Positions 16,449 to 24,638 of a stretch of 64,000 bases of DNA are shown in pieces. The notes beneath the pieces were generated by a model. The model made no database searches and had not been told where the DNA came from. It worked only from the letters and a program-made list of their open reading frames with translations. Each line of letters begins with the position of its first letter. Position 1 is the first letter of the stretch. Where the stretch lies: NCBI RefSeq assembly GCF_013155335.1, contig NZ_JABJQZ010000008.1, positions 496,001-560,000 of the forward strand. The letters are read 5' to 3'. This stretch comes from Nocardioides sp. zg-1230 (GTDB lineage Bacteria; Actinomycetota; Actinomycetes; Propionibacteriales; Nocardioidaceae). Both the position numbers and the translations under genes were made by a program.

Positions 16449-18257
16449 CTAGGTGAGGCGCCGCGCTGCGAGCACGGCGACGTCGTCGTCGCGCCGGGGG
16501 TCGCCGACCTTGCTGACCAGGGTCGGCACGAGCTGGTCGAGCGGCTGCGCGGCGAGGGACTCCGCCGCCAGCGCTGCACGCTCTTGGCCATCGGTGATGT
16601 CCTCACCGCGTCGCTCGATCAGTCCATCGGTGAATGTGATGACGAGGTCACCGGCACCGAAGGGCAATGTGTCCGCGGAACGAGTCGGAGTGCCCACGCC
16701 CAGGGGTGGGCCGTCGGCCGCGGGGAGCTGGGTTGCGCCGTCGGGCCGCAACAAGAGCGGTGCGGGGTGGCCCGCGTTGGCCCAGCTCAACGTGTCCGCG
16801 CTCGGGTCGACCAGCATGTAGAGGAGGGTGACGAGCTGCTCGGAGGCGTAGTGGTCGAACATCCGGTCGAGCCGCGCCAGGACGACCTGAGGGTCGGGGT
16901 CCAGTGCGGCGTACGCGCGGACGGCTGCCCGGACCTGCGCCATCGCCGCGGCGGCCGAGACACCTCGTCCCATGACGTCGCCGATGAACATCAGCAGGCG
17001 CCCGTCGTCGAGCTCGACGACGTCGTAGAAGTCACCGCCGACCTCGGTGCGCCCGGCAGGGCTGTAGTAGTGCTCGACCTCCCATCGTGACGAGGTGGCG
17101 AGCGCGTGGGGCAGCACGGCGCGCTGGAGCTGGACTGCAGCAGCCAACGTCTGACTGTAGAGCTCCGAATTGTCCAGCGACACCGCCGCCCGCTGGGCAA
17201 GCTCCTCGGCCAGTGCAAGATCCTCGGACGTGAAGTGGCGTTCGGACTCAGCCGCCACCCAGGTGATGACTCCGAGGACGCGACCGCGCGCGACAAGCGG
17301 AACGGTGACGGCACTTCGGAGGTGGAGGGCCCGCGCGATGGCTGCGTGCTCGTCGTCCACCGCGCCGGCCGTCAGCATCTCGTCGGTGATCTCGGCGATG
17401 AGCTCGCTGCGCCCGGTACGCATGACGTGCCACGCTCCGTGGGGCGCGTCCGGGTCGGCGGGGTAACGCTCGGCCAGCTCATGTGCGAGCTGCACCTTCG
17501 CCGGGTCGACGTGGGCCACGGCGAGACGGCGCAGTCGCCCGTCGTCGACCACGTCGATCGCGCACCAGTCGGCGAACGTCGGCACGGCCAAGCGGGCGAC
17601 GTTGGCGAGCGTCACCTGGTAGTCGAGGCTGCTGGCCAGCTCGGTGGCTGCCTCGGCGAGGAACTCGAGCTTCGCTCGCTGCCGAGCAGCTTCCTTCTGG
17701 GCCTTGATGCGGGCGACGCTCTGGGCGCACGTGTCGGCGAGGATGCCGAGGAACTCAACCTCTGCGTCCTCGAGGTCGCGCGCCTCCGTGAACGTGAGGT
17801 TGATGGCACCGATCACCGCCGCACCAGTGCTGAGGGGCAGGGCGACCACCGTGTGCGCGTTCCGCGCAGGCATGTCGCAGAAGCGACGTCCGATCGCGTC
17901 CGGCCCGCTGACCACCAGCTGCGATCCAGTGCGGATGGCCTCCGCGGACGGGGTCCGCACCGTGACGGGGAAGGTGCTCCACTCCTCCTTGTCGCCCGCA
18001 CGACCGCCGCTGAGCGCCATGAGCAGCACCGTGCGTTGATCGTCACTCAGCAGCGTCATGGACGCGACCGCCGCCCCGACCGCCTCCGCACCGTGGGTGA
18101 CAACGGTCTCGCACACCGCCTCAACCGTGTGCAGGTCCGCCAGCTCCCCGGTCACGCGCGCGAGACGGGTCAGTCGGTCGGAAAGGGGCGCAGGGCCGGG
18201 CACGCGGCCATCATCGCAACGCGCGAGCGTGTTGGGGAGTGTATGCGCGGAGTCCAC
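16449..18257 (-). CDS. GAF-GAF-PP2C (SpoIIE-type) serine phosphatase
   Basis: The 602-residue cytosolic protein has GAF domain one at about 40-195 and GAF two at about 215-370, followed by the SpoIIE/RsbU-type phosphatase. Metal-binding aspartates lie in GGDFYDVV, FIGDVMGRGVSAAAA, TFTDGLIERR and RRDDDVAVLAARR. Such enzymes dephosphorylate anti-anti-sigma (STAS) proteins in stress partner-switching. The start is GTG; a second GTG 18 codons on (at VPGPAPL) is possible. It is divergent from an anti-sigma-type kinase gene 83 bases away, forming an obvious phosphatase/kinase pair. No STAS protein is encoded nearby. Confidence 0.9.
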   Translation of the reverse strand: MDSAHTLPNTLARCDDGRVPGPAPLSDRLTRLARVTGELADLHTVEAVCETVVTHGAEAVGAAVASMTLLSDDQRTVLLMALSGGRAGDKEEWSTFPVTVRTPSAEAIRTGSQLVVSGPDAIGRRFCDMPARNAHTVVALPLSTGAAVIGAINLTFTEARDLEDAEVEFLGILADTCAQSVARIKAQKEAARQRAKLEFLAEAATELASSLDYQVTLANVARLAVPTFADWCAIDVVDDGRLRRLAVAHVDPAKVQLAHELAERYPADPDAPHGAWHVMRTGRSELIAEITDEMLTAGAVDDEHAAIARALHLRSAVTVPLVARGRVLGVITWVAAESERHFTSEDLALAEELAQRAAVSLDNSELYSQTLAAAVQLQRAVLPHALATSSRWEVEHYYSPAGRTEVGGDFYDVVELDDGRLLMFIGDVMGRGVSAAAAMAQVRAAVRAYAALDPDPQVVLARLDRMFDHYASEQLVTLLYMLVDPSADTLSWANAGHPAPLLLRPDGATQLPAADGPPLGVGTPTRSADTLPFGAGDLVITFTDGLIERRGEDITDGQERAALAAESLAAQPLDQLVPTLVSKVGDPRRDDDVAVLAARRLT

Positions 18258-18340
18258 CCCGATTGGCGGATCTGTCCGGGCCCACGCCGTCGATGCGTCG
18301 AGCCGTGGCGCCGCCGCGGTGGTCGCCGTACGCTCACGTC

Positions 18341-18757
18341 GTGGAGGCTGGAAGCGATGGGAGGGCGACCGTCCTGGGTTCCACGACCGCGTGGGCCGAA
18401 GGGGCGCTCGGCACCCTCACCGCGCTCCCTGGCGTGCGTCGGGCGGGGATCGCGGTGGCCCGCTGGGGCATCGACCGCGACACGGCCGACACCGTCGCGC
18501 TGTGCATGTCGGAGCTCGTCACCAACTCCGTACTGCACGCCGCCTCAGGATGCCGGGTGCAGGTGACGAACGACGCCGGAACCGTGACCGTCGAGGTCCG
18601 CGACGCCGGTCCAGGAACCGACCTGAGGCCGCCCGACGCCAGCAACCCCCTCCGCGTCGACGGCCGCGGACTCCAGCTGGTCGACGCCCTTGCGAGCCGG
18701 TGGGGATCCTCACGGGACGGCAGCGGCTTCAGTGCGCGGTTCATGATGGACAGCTGA
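18341..18757 (+). CDS. Anti-sigma-factor-type serine kinase (HATPase_c, RsbW-like)
   Basis: The 138-residue protein is a single GHKL ATPase domain: N-box SELVTNSVLHA, G1 VEVRDAGPGTDLRPP, G2 DGRGLQLVDALASRWG. RsbW-like kinases phosphorylate STAS anti-anti-sigma factors or bind sigma factors. The GTG at VEAGSDGRA is chosen because upstream codons in this frame do not look coding. A further in-frame GTG exists at 18239. It is divergent from the PP2C gene, so kinase and phosphatase share a control region. Confidence 0.85.
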   Translation: MEAGSDGRATVLGSTTAWAEGALGTLTALPGVRRAGIAVARWGIDRDTADTVALCMSELVTNSVLHAASGCRVQVTNDAGTVTVEVRDAGPGTDLRPPDASNPLRVDGRGLQLVDALASRWGSSRDGSGFSARFMMDS

Positions 18758-18944
18758 TACGAATCACCATCCACGACGAGCGTGCTGTCGGGGCTCAAGT
18801 GAACGCGGCGCGCCATTGGGAGCTTGCGGTGGGGCCGCACACCGGTTGGTTGCGTCGGAGGCAACTGCTCGTGTCGCGCGTCCGGCTGCACTGACGTCCC
18901 GCCTCCAACAGCCGCATCAGGCAGAGGTCCGCCCGCACGCCAGA

Positions 18945-18974
18945 GGACCCGGCGCCGTGTCTGGCGCCGGGTCC
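18945..18974. terminator. Bidirectional hairpin terminator
   Basis: A 12-bp perfect stem (GGACCCGGCGCC with GGCGCCGGGTCC) with a GTGTCT loop lies between the convergent anti-sigma kinase and DoxX genes, where a terminator for both is expected. Confidence 0.75.
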
Positions 18975-18989
18975 GGTGAGGGACTGGTG

Positions 18990-19601
18990 TCATCGCAGGA
19001 CGGGGTACTTCCGTACCAGTCCGGTGCGGTTCCACCAGTGACCCAGCCCCCACGTGGTGCCGGCCGCGCCGAGGGCGAGGACGACCATCACGATCACGCC
19101 GATGAGGTGGTCATCGACGACCGGGTTGTTCTCCAGCGGCAGCACCGCGGCGTACATGAACGCGTACATGAGAGCGCCGGCCGCCGTGCCGATCCGCATC
19201 CCGACCCCCAGGAGGAGGGTCACGCCAATCCCGAGCAGGCCGGCCATGAACAGCCAGTCGACCCAGGCCTGACCGGCGAGGGAGGTGAAGAACCCATGGA
19301 AGGGGTTGTCCGGAGGGACGCCGAAGGTGAGGAAGCCCTCGGTCGGGCTGCCTCCGTTGAGCCAGGCGGCGTCCTGGGCCATGAAGTCGATCCCTGCCCG
19401 GGAACCGTCCTCGGCGAACTGGGCACCGGTGCTGAAGCCCAGGGCGAACGTCTTGTCGAGGAAAGCCCACAGGAAGGTGAATCCGAAGGCGATCCGCAGG
19501 GTGGCGAGGGCGCGAGCGAGACCGACGTTGTGGACTTCCTCGGTCTCCGAGGTGGTGACGCCCTCGGTGCTGATGTGGTGCTGGCGGTGGATGACGTTCA
19601 T
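18990..19601 (-). CDS. DoxX-family membrane protein
   Basis: The product of about 203 residues has four membrane helices (LRIAFGFTFLWAFLDKTFAL; WLFMAGLLGIGVTLLLGVGM; AGALMYAFMYAAVLPL; LIGVIVMVVLALGAAGTTWG) and an N-terminal His-rich stretch. The RIAFGFTFLWAFLDK opening and the overall layout are those of DoxX/TQO-type proteins, linked to quinone and thiol redox functions in the membrane. Two ATGs are possible. The inner one has AGGAGG eight bases upstream and is chosen. A GGACCTT-type motif lies about 93 bases upstream. Confidence 0.85.
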   Translation of the reverse strand: MNVIHRQHHISTEGVTTSETEEVHNVGLARALATLRIAFGFTFLWAFLDKTFALGFSTGAQFAEDGSRAGIDFMAQDAAWLNGGSPTEGFLTFGVPPDNPFHGFFTSLAGQAWVDWLFMAGLLGIGVTLLLGVGMRIGTAAGALMYAFMYAAVLPLENNPVVDDHLIGVIVMVVLALGAAGTTWGLGHWWNRTGLVRKYPVLR

Positions 19602-19635
19602 CGTCATCTCCTCCTCGAGTGGTGGGTTTGCTGGG

Positions 19636-19800
19636 TCACCACCAGAGTCCCGCTGCCCCGCTCAGGGGATCAGGGCCGCCGGTCACCGTCGTCGCGGGAC
19701 CAAGGTCCCGACCGGGTGCGACGCTGTCGGCGGGCGTGAGCCAGATCGCGACATGGACGAGTCCGTGTGCGACGAGGAACAGGCCGAGCAGACAGGCGCG
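19636..19800 (-). pseudogene. Remnant of a small membrane protein
   Basis: Directly after the stop of the DUF385 gene, in the same frame, 54 sense codons read LLGLFLVAHGLVHVAIWLTP and then a variable tail. The opening resembles the first helix of small actinobacterial membrane proteins. There is no ATG, GTG or TTG in frame, so it is either a decayed fragment or translated only by read-through. The palindromic GGGACC motif upstream of doxX lies within it. Confidence 0.35.
19695..19710. promoter_or_regulatory. Palindromic GGGACC-type box upstream of doxX
   Basis: CGGGACC and GGTCCCG flank a 2-base centre, making a 16-base near-perfect palindrome. It resembles the GGGAC-N4-GTCCC core of DosR/DevR boxes known from mycobacterial hypoxia genes. 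Similar sequences precede other units in this region. Confidence 0.45.
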
Positions 19801-20355
19801 TCAGTCCTCCCGCGACCTGTCGTGGACCTGGAAGACCGGGTACCGGTGGGCGATGCGTTCGAAGTCAGCGAGCGTGGGTTCCGGGCCCAGGCCGAAGTTG
19901 AGCTGCGCCTGCAGCCGGGCCGCCGCCTCGCCGCTGCGAGCGGCCCCGGCTGCTTGATAGGCGGCCAGGACGGGCGCGCGTGAGCTGGGCGGGCGCTCGA
20001 CCAGCCGCACGGGGCGTGATCCACGGTGGTGCAGGACGGCGCGCCCGTGAGCGGCGCGCACGTTGCGGACCCAGTCGGACTCCCCGGCCAAGGCCACGAG
20101 GTGCTCCGCCCCGTCGAAAGGCGTGAGGAGGACCGGGTTGCGGCGCATTCGGCCGGTGCGGCGCCCACGCACTTCCAAGGTGACCGCGTGCCGGGGCGCG
20201 AGGCCCATGCTGGTCAGCGGCACCCCTGTCCACCGGCTGAGGCGGCCGTAGAGCCGCGCGGGTGCGCGGTAGGGGGTGTCGGCGGAGTAGTCCTGGGGGC
20301 GCAACCAGCGTGCGAGCAGCGTCGTACGGGCTTGGGCATCACGGGGCGGTGTCAT
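19801..20355 (-). CDS. DUF385/Ddn-like deazaflavin (F420)-dependent reductase family protein
   Basis: The 184-residue protein has the split-barrel signature HAVTLEVRGRRTGRMRRNPVLLTPF, then LVALAGESDWVRNVRAAHGRAVLHHRG. This pattern is shared by Ddn-type F420H2-dependent quinone/nitro reductases. These proteins are usually membrane-associated and reduce quinones with F420H2. The start overlaps the stop of the preceding membrane protein by 17 bases. It is the last intact gene of a leftward six-gene cluster. Confidence 0.82.
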   Translation of the reverse strand: MTPPRDAQARTTLLARWLRPQDYSADTPYRAPARLYGRLSRWTGVPLTSMGLAPRHAVTLEVRGRRTGRMRRNPVLLTPFDGAEHLVALAGESDWVRNVRAAHGRAVLHHRGSRPVRLVERPPSSRAPVLAAYQAAGAARSGEAAARLQAQLNFGLGPEPTLADFERIAHRYPVFQVHDRSRED

Positions 20356-21232
20356 CGGCCCTCCCGGTTGGCGCGTGCCTCAGACCGAGCAGCAGCAGGA
20401 TGCCCGCGGCGAGGTAGAGGAGCACGATGACCGGCTCGGCGGGGTCGGTGCCGACCGCACCGGGCACGTCGGCGGCGACCTGGAACGGCATGGCGACCAG
20501 GTAGGTGAGCTGGTGCAGGATGCCGGGCAACAGGGCGAGGACGGCGAGGACGAAGCCCCAGGGCATCCGTCGCCACAACAGGACCGCGGCGGCGGCGTAG
20601 AGCGGCACCAGCAGCGCGAGGTCCAGCGCCATGCCCAGGTGCACGACGAGGTCGGTCTCGACCAGCCGGCTCCCGGCCGGCACGTCACCGGTGACGGCGT
20701 TGTCGAGCGCCCAGTAGACCCACAGCCCGCCGAGGGACACCGCGAGCAGCGCGAGGATGCTGCCCACGACACGGACGGGCGTCTTCATCCCGAACCGGTT
20801 CGCGAGCTCGTCGGCGTCGAGGCTCACGAGGGTGAGCACGAGCAACCACAACGCCGTGCCGAACACCGCTACGTGGAACAGGAACAGGTCGTTGAAGCCG
20901 GTGCCGAACAGGTAGTAGGCGTAGGTGTAGACGACGTAGGCGCCCAGGCCGGCGAGCGACAGCTGGCCGAGGACCGAGCCCCGGCCCGCCGAACCGGTCA
21001 CGAGCACGAGGGCCGGGACGACGAGCACCACGTGCACGAGGTCCCAGGCGCGCAGGGTCGCCGCGGTGGACCCGGGGCCGGTGTAGACACCGTCGACGAA
21101 CAGGCCGGCCGCGGAGGCAGCGAGCACGAGGACGACCAGGAACCAGACCAACACCAGCGTGAACGAGGTCGGCCGTCGGGAAGCGTGGCCCGGGCTGGTG
21201 CGCGGTCGCGTGTCACGAGTGTCGATCGACAT
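20339..21232 (-). CDS. Multi-pass membrane protein of unknown function
   Basis: The 297-residue protein has about eight hydrophobic helices (for example FTLVLVWFLVVLVLAASAAGL, VHVVLVVPALVLVTG, LFHVAVFGTALWLLVLTLV, ILALLAVSLGGLWVYWALD). The N-terminus is hydrophilic. A GGGAGGGA ribosome site precedes the ATG. I recognise no family. Overlaps of 17-20 bases with both neighbours show tight co-translation with a Ddn-like reductase and another membrane protein, which points to a membrane redox role. Confidence 0.75.
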   Translation of the reverse strand: MSIDTRDTRPRTSPGHASRRPTSFTLVLVWFLVVLVLAASAAGLFVDGVYTGPGSTAATLRAWDLVHVVLVVPALVLVTGSAGRGSVLGQLSLAGLGAYVVYTYAYYLFGTGFNDLFLFHVAVFGTALWLLVLTLVSLDADELANRFGMKTPVRVVGSILALLAVSLGGLWVYWALDNAVTGDVPAGSRLVETDLVVHLGMALDLALLVPLYAAAAVLLWRRMPWGFVLAVLALLPGILHQLTYLVAMPFQVAADVPGAVGTDPAEPVIVLLYLAAGILLLLGLRHAPTGRADDTAP

Positions 21233-21779
21233 GACCGGTCCCTCCCGGCTGCAACCACCGTGCGCTGCCGACGTCCGCTGGTGTCCGAGACGCCGCAACT
21301 TCGCGCCCTTGCGTCGGTTGCTGAGGCCGACGGGCGGCACGGCGTTCGGCGCGGAGGAGCAGTCCGAGGGTGAGGATCATCAGCGGCGCCCAGACCCACA
21401 GCACCCCGCCGAAGGCCAGCTGTCCGACGTGGAACACCATCAAGGACACCAGCCCGACCTGGGTCATCCGCCCGCCCACCAGGACGAGCGCGCCCGCCGT
21501 CGCCTCCCCGATGATGAGCAGCGTGATGAAGAACCCTTGATGGGGCACGACGAGTGACGCCCAGGTGTCACGCACGAACGCAAACGGCGACGGCTCGGCG
21601 AAGTCGGCATACGCGTCGTCGCCGAGCGTCAAGTAGATCGCGTTCACTGCAGCGCCGAAGACGATGAACAGCACACCGATGGCCCAGCGACCGACCCGCC
21701 GGGCCCTGTCACTCTGGCTGGCGCGTAGGGCCGCGACGAATGCGACCCCGCCCAGCACGAGCCACATGATCTTCTCCAT
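21213..21779 (-). CDS. Membrane protein of unknown function
   Basis: The 188-residue protein has about four or five helices (IMWLVLGGVAFVAALRA, WAIGVLFIVFGAAVNAIYLTL, GFFITLLIIGEATAGALVLVGG, VGLVSLMVFHVGQLAFGGVLWVWAPLMILTLGLLL) and a basic cytosolic tail. A GGAGG five bases before the ATG supports the start. The 31-base gap to the upstream gene contains a GGGACC-type sequence, too close to the start to be an ordinary promoter box. No family is recognised. Confidence 0.75.
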   Translation of the reverse strand: MEKIMWLVLGGVAFVAALRASQSDRARRVGRWAIGVLFIVFGAAVNAIYLTLGDDAYADFAEPSPFAFVRDTWASLVVPHQGFFITLLIIGEATAGALVLVGGRMTQVGLVSLMVFHVGQLAFGGVLWVWAPLMILTLGLLLRAERRAARRPQQPTQGREVAASRTPADVGSARWLQPGGTGHVDRHS

Positions 21780-21810
21780 GACAACCTCCGTCCAGAGGGA
21801 CCACTCGCCC

Positions 21811-22536
21811 TCAGTCGTCCTCGGTGGGCGGCAGCATGTGAGTGGGACCGCCCTCGTACTGGTGCACGACGGCCGTGACGTGGGCCGCGGTGTGGGTGAC
21901 GAACGCCCCGACCGGGTTGCCGGTGAACACTGCCGCTGAGTTGCCGAGGGCGGTGCCGATGACCGGGGAGCGCAGGTCGGCATCGCGGTACTCGGAGTAG
22001 CCGAGGTGGTAGCTCGTCGACACCAGCAGCGACAGCGCCAGGGTCAGGCCGGCGTAGCCCAGCTTTCGCCGGGTGCCGGTGCGGTCGCCGCGCATGACGA
22101 GGTAGGCGACGGCAGCGGGGAACACGAAGAGCAGCACTGTGTCGGCGCTGCCGTAGACCACGCCGCGCCACGCGATGTCGAACCACCACCGCAGACCGTC
22201 CGGGTGGTCGGTGCCCGCCGTTGAGAGCACGATCCCGGCCACCGCCGCCCCGGCAAGGGCACCGACGAGCAGGCTCCGCTGCCAGTGCTGCTGCCACAGT
22301 CCAGCCAGTCGGTGCCGGTATCTGATCAGGAACGCGGCGAAGAACGCCCCCACTGTCGCGACGTAGACGAGGTAGTACAGGTCACGCGGCAACGCGAACA
22401 GATCAGTCCCGACGAACGGGACCGCGAAGAACAGCCCGGCACCCGCGGCCAACCACACCCACGGCCCCCACGGGGGCTCGGTCATGGTGGCGGTCGTGTG
22501 GGTGACGGCCGGCCTGTCCCTGTGAAGGACGCGCAT
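21811..22536 (-). CDS. Membrane protein of unknown function
   Basis: The 241-residue protein has about six helices (WVWLAAGAGLFFAVPFVG; LYYLVYVATVGAFFAAFLI; SLLVGALAGAAVAGIVL; TVLLFVFPAAVAYLVM; GLTLALSLLVSTSYHLGYS; AFVTHTAAHVTAVVHQYE). The C-terminal half is rich in histidines (THTAAHVTAVVH), which could bind metal or heme. I recognise no family. It sits 6 bases after a DUF385 reductase gene in the same operon. Confidence 0.72.
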   Translation of the reverse strand: MRVLHRDRPAVTHTTATMTEPPWGPWVWLAAGAGLFFAVPFVGTDLFALPRDLYYLVYVATVGAFFAAFLIRYRHRLAGLWQQHWQRSLLVGALAGAAVAGIVLSTAGTDHPDGLRWWFDIAWRGVVYGSADTVLLFVFPAAVAYLVMRGDRTGTRRKLGYAGLTLALSLLVSTSYHLGYSEYRDADLRSPVIGTALGNSAAVFTGNPVGAFVTHTAAHVTAVVHQYEGGPTHMLPPTEDD

Positions 22537-22542
22537 GATCGC

Positions 22543-23067
22543 TCACTTCCTCTCGGTCAAGCGTGGTCGAAGGGCGACGAACGGGCGAGTCCTGACGAAC
22601 TCGCGCAGCGCCTCGTCCGACCGCAGATCCACCCCGAACGCCAGCTCGACCATCCGCATTCGCAGCGGGTGACGGCGCCGGAAGGCCACGCCCACCGCGA
22701 ACGCCTCCTCGTCGGTGAGGAAACGATGGTGGGGCACGTAGGACTGCCGTCCGATGCGAACCAGCAGCGGGGGGTTGGCACGCAGGTTGCGCACCCAGTC
22801 GGTGCGCGGCCCCCACACCGAGCAGATGACGGCTTCCTCCGTCGTCCGGTCCTCGGCGAGGACCATCGCGGCGGTGTCGTGCGGTCGGCCGGTCCTGCGT
22901 CCCGCGTGGGTCAGAACCAGGAAGACGTGACCGAGGAGCCACCCGCCTCCAGTCCGGTACAGCGGCAGCGGCAGTCGGAAGACGAAGAGCGCCAGACGGC
23001 CCGGTCGTCGCCGAAAGCCCAGGAGGGGTCGGGTCGCTGGACCGCGGTGGACCGTGCGAACCCCCAT
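22543..23067 (-). CDS. DUF385/Ddn-like nitroreductase-family protein
   Basis: The 174-residue protein carries the motifs FLVLTHAGRRTGRPHDTAAMVL and VWGPRTDWVRNLRANPPLLVRIGRQ, followed by FVALRP at the end. These mark the deazaflavin-dependent oxidoreductase (Ddn-like) family, which uses F420H2 on quinones or nitro compounds. It is a second, divergent family member in the same operon as the one at its end. It lies between the CPBP protease gene (6-base gap) and a membrane protein gene. Confidence 0.83.
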   Translation of the reverse strand: MGVRTVHRGPATRPLLGFRRRPGRLALFVFRLPLPLYRTGGGWLLGHVFLVLTHAGRRTGRPHDTAAMVLAEDRTTEEAVICSVWGPRTDWVRNLRANPPLLVRIGRQSYVPHHRFLTDEEAFAVGVAFRRRHPLRMRMVELAFGVDLRSDEALREFVRTRPFVALRPRLTERK

Positions 23068-23073
23068 GACGGG

Positions 23074-23886
23074 TCATCTCCCCCCAGTGGGATCGGGCGG
23101 CGCGCCGAGGCGCGCCTTGGTCAGCGCGACCACGGCGGCAGCGCATGCGAGATAGATGCCGAGGATGACGGCATCGACGGTCAGCGAGTCGGCGGTGAAG
23201 AGCAAGTGGTCCTGCGCGGCGGTGAAGCTGGCGTGCAGCAGGACGCACAGCAGGACGCTGCCCGTGCGGTTGAACAACCAGGTGTAGAAGAACGCCAGCA
23301 CCAGCGGGACCACGAACCCGGCCGGTCCGTACAGGGGGACGTGCCACACGCCCCAGGCCAGACCGACGAGCGCCGTCGCCGCCAACGGCGTGTGCCGTGC
23401 CTGCAGACGAGGCAGCGCGTAACCGCGCCACCCGGGCTCCTCCAGACCGCCGAACAGCGTCGCCGTGAGCACCAGAGTGAGCAGGTAGCCGGGGACGCGG
23501 CCCGGAAGGAGTGACCAGTCCACGTCCGTCCCGAGCACCTGCAGGGTGAGGTTCACCAGACCGTACACAGCGGCCGGCAGCGCGAGTGCATACGCGTAGA
23601 ACCGCGGTCGCACCCGCCACGTCAGGAGCCCGCGCAGCCACGGACCCAGGGGTTGCCCGGCGAGGCGAAGCATCACAGCCGCGGCGCCGGCCGGACCGAA
23701 CCCGCCGAGCACGACCAGCGCGAACGAGCCCGTCACGTAGGCCAGGACCCACGCCGGCCACGACAGCACATAGGCGAGGAGTACGTAGCCAAGCACCGGA
23801 TGGGCGCGAAGCCATCGTCCGGTGCGCGCGGCAGGGACATCCGTCCGGGCGCGCTCGGAGGGGTTGGTGGTCGGCGGGTGCGTCAT
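23074..23886 (-). CDS. CPBP-family (CAAX/Rce1-like) intramembrane protease
   Basis: The 270-residue protein has about eight helices. The family motifs are visible: FGGLEEPGWRGYALPRLQ (motif EExxxR), LAWGVWHVPLYGPAGF (second motif with His), and LLHASFTAAQD (third motif). CPBP proteins are membrane endopeptidases, often linked to bacteriocin immunity or prenyl-protein processing; the substrate here is unknown. It is the first gene of the leftward cluster. A GGGACCTTCCGCCC box lies 50 bases upstream of its ATG on its own strand. Confidence 0.88.
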   Translation of the reverse strand: MTHPPTTNPSERARTDVPAARTGRWLRAHPVLGYVLLAYVLSWPAWVLAYVTGSFALVVLGGFGPAGAAAVMLRLAGQPLGPWLRGLLTWRVRPRFYAYALALPAAVYGLVNLTLQVLGTDVDWSLLPGRVPGYLLTLVLTATLFGGLEEPGWRGYALPRLQARHTPLAATALVGLAWGVWHVPLYGPAGFVVPLVLAFFYTWLFNRTGSVLLCVLLHASFTAAQDHLLFTADSLTVDAVILGIYLACAAAVVALTKARLGAPPDPTGGR

Positions 23887-23935
23887 CTCGAATCACCTTC
23901 ACGACCAGTCCACCGCGGTCCGCACCCGATGGGCA

Positions 23936-23949
23936 GGGCGGAAGGTCCC
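23936..23949 (-). promoter_or_regulatory. GGGACCTTCCGCCC box upstream of the CPBP operon
   Basis: On the minus strand the 14-mer GGGACCTTCCGCCC lies 50 bases before the ATG of the leftward six-gene cluster. It shares the GGACCTT core with boxes upstream of doxX and of the two rightward genes. The position suits an activator site next to a -35 element. Confidence 0.45.
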
Positions 23950-23991
23950 CGACAAGGGGAGGCGTTCGGCCGGCGCTGCCCGTGGCCCGGC

Positions 23992-24006
23992 GGACCTTCG
24001 CCTCTG
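23992..24006 (+). promoter_or_regulatory. Shared 15-mer GGACCTTCGCCTCTG, copy 1
   Basis: This 15-mer occurs identically upstream of the next gene but one (24566-24580). Here it lies about 84 bases before the GTG of the 119-residue protein gene, in the divergent control region shared with the CPBP operon. Confidence 0.5.
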
Positions 24007-24090
24007 CCGCCGCCCGCGAGCTGGTCGTAGCGTCGACGGTGACATCGGAGCGCCCGTCGCCGCATCACGTAGTCCTCGAGAGGAGCGACC

Positions 24091-24450
24091 GTGAACGAGA
24101 CAGTGGGCAACCGGAGCCGGGTCGAGGTCCACCTCGAGGAGCTCGGCCAGCACAGCTGCTGGAAAGCGCTGCTCAACACGATGACCGGCACGAATGGCAG
24201 CGCCCAGTACCGCTTCGTCGCTCGTCTCGCCGGCTACGCGGACACCCCCAACCTCCACGTCCGAGAGGGAGCGACCTTCCCCCTCATGCGATGGCAGGAC
24301 CTGGACAACGAGCGCCAGCCCAACGCCTTCTCCGACATCGCCCACCAGCGCCTCGAGGAGCTCGACGCCACGTTGCGCGACGACGGCTGGAGCCGGTGCG
24401 ATGAGCCCGGCCGACACTGGTGGTCGCGGACGTACGAGGCGATCCGTTAG
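24091..24450 (+). CDS. Small soluble protein of unknown function
   Basis: The 119-residue protein has no membrane segment and no recognised domain. It is rich in aromatic and charged residues (CWKALLNTMTGTNGSAQYRF; PLMRWQDLDNERQPNAFSDI; CDEPGRHWWSRTYEAIR). GAGAGGAGCG precedes the GTG start. Being divergent from the CPBP operon and sharing an upstream 15-mer with the SRPBCC gene suggests that it belongs to the same stress response. Confidence 0.65.
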   Translation: MNETVGNRSRVEVHLEELGQHSCWKALLNTMTGTNGSAQYRFVARLAGYADTPNLHVREGATFPLMRWQDLDNERQPNAFSDIAHQRLEELDATLRDDGWSRCDEPGRHWWSRTYEAIR

Positions 24451-24565
24451 CGAAGCCTCCCCGGCACGGTCGGCCAAGGCGTGCGTGGACATCGGGTCTG
24501 AGCTGAGCCCCGGCTACGCGGCCGAGCTGCGACGCGACTCGTGCTCGCGGGTGATCCACTCCGGA

Positions 24566-24580
24566 GGACCTTCGCCTCTG
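24566..24580 (+). promoter_or_regulatory. Shared 15-mer GGACCTTCGCCTCTG, copy 2
   Basis: This is identical to the copy at 23992-24006 and lies 58 bases before the GTG of the SRPBCC protein gene. An exact 15-base match at two adjacent promoters points to a common regulator. Confidence 0.5.
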
Positions 24581-24638
24581 TGTTCCAAGCGTCCTCGGGC
24601 CGATGGTGATCAGAGAAGGGCGAGGAAGAGGGGCTGTC

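Noticed and set aside
21797..21810. GGGACCACTCGCCC as a fifth promoter box
   Set aside because: It matches the motif but lies only 17 bases before an ATG and overlaps the ribosome-site region inside an operon, so it is kept as a weak match only.
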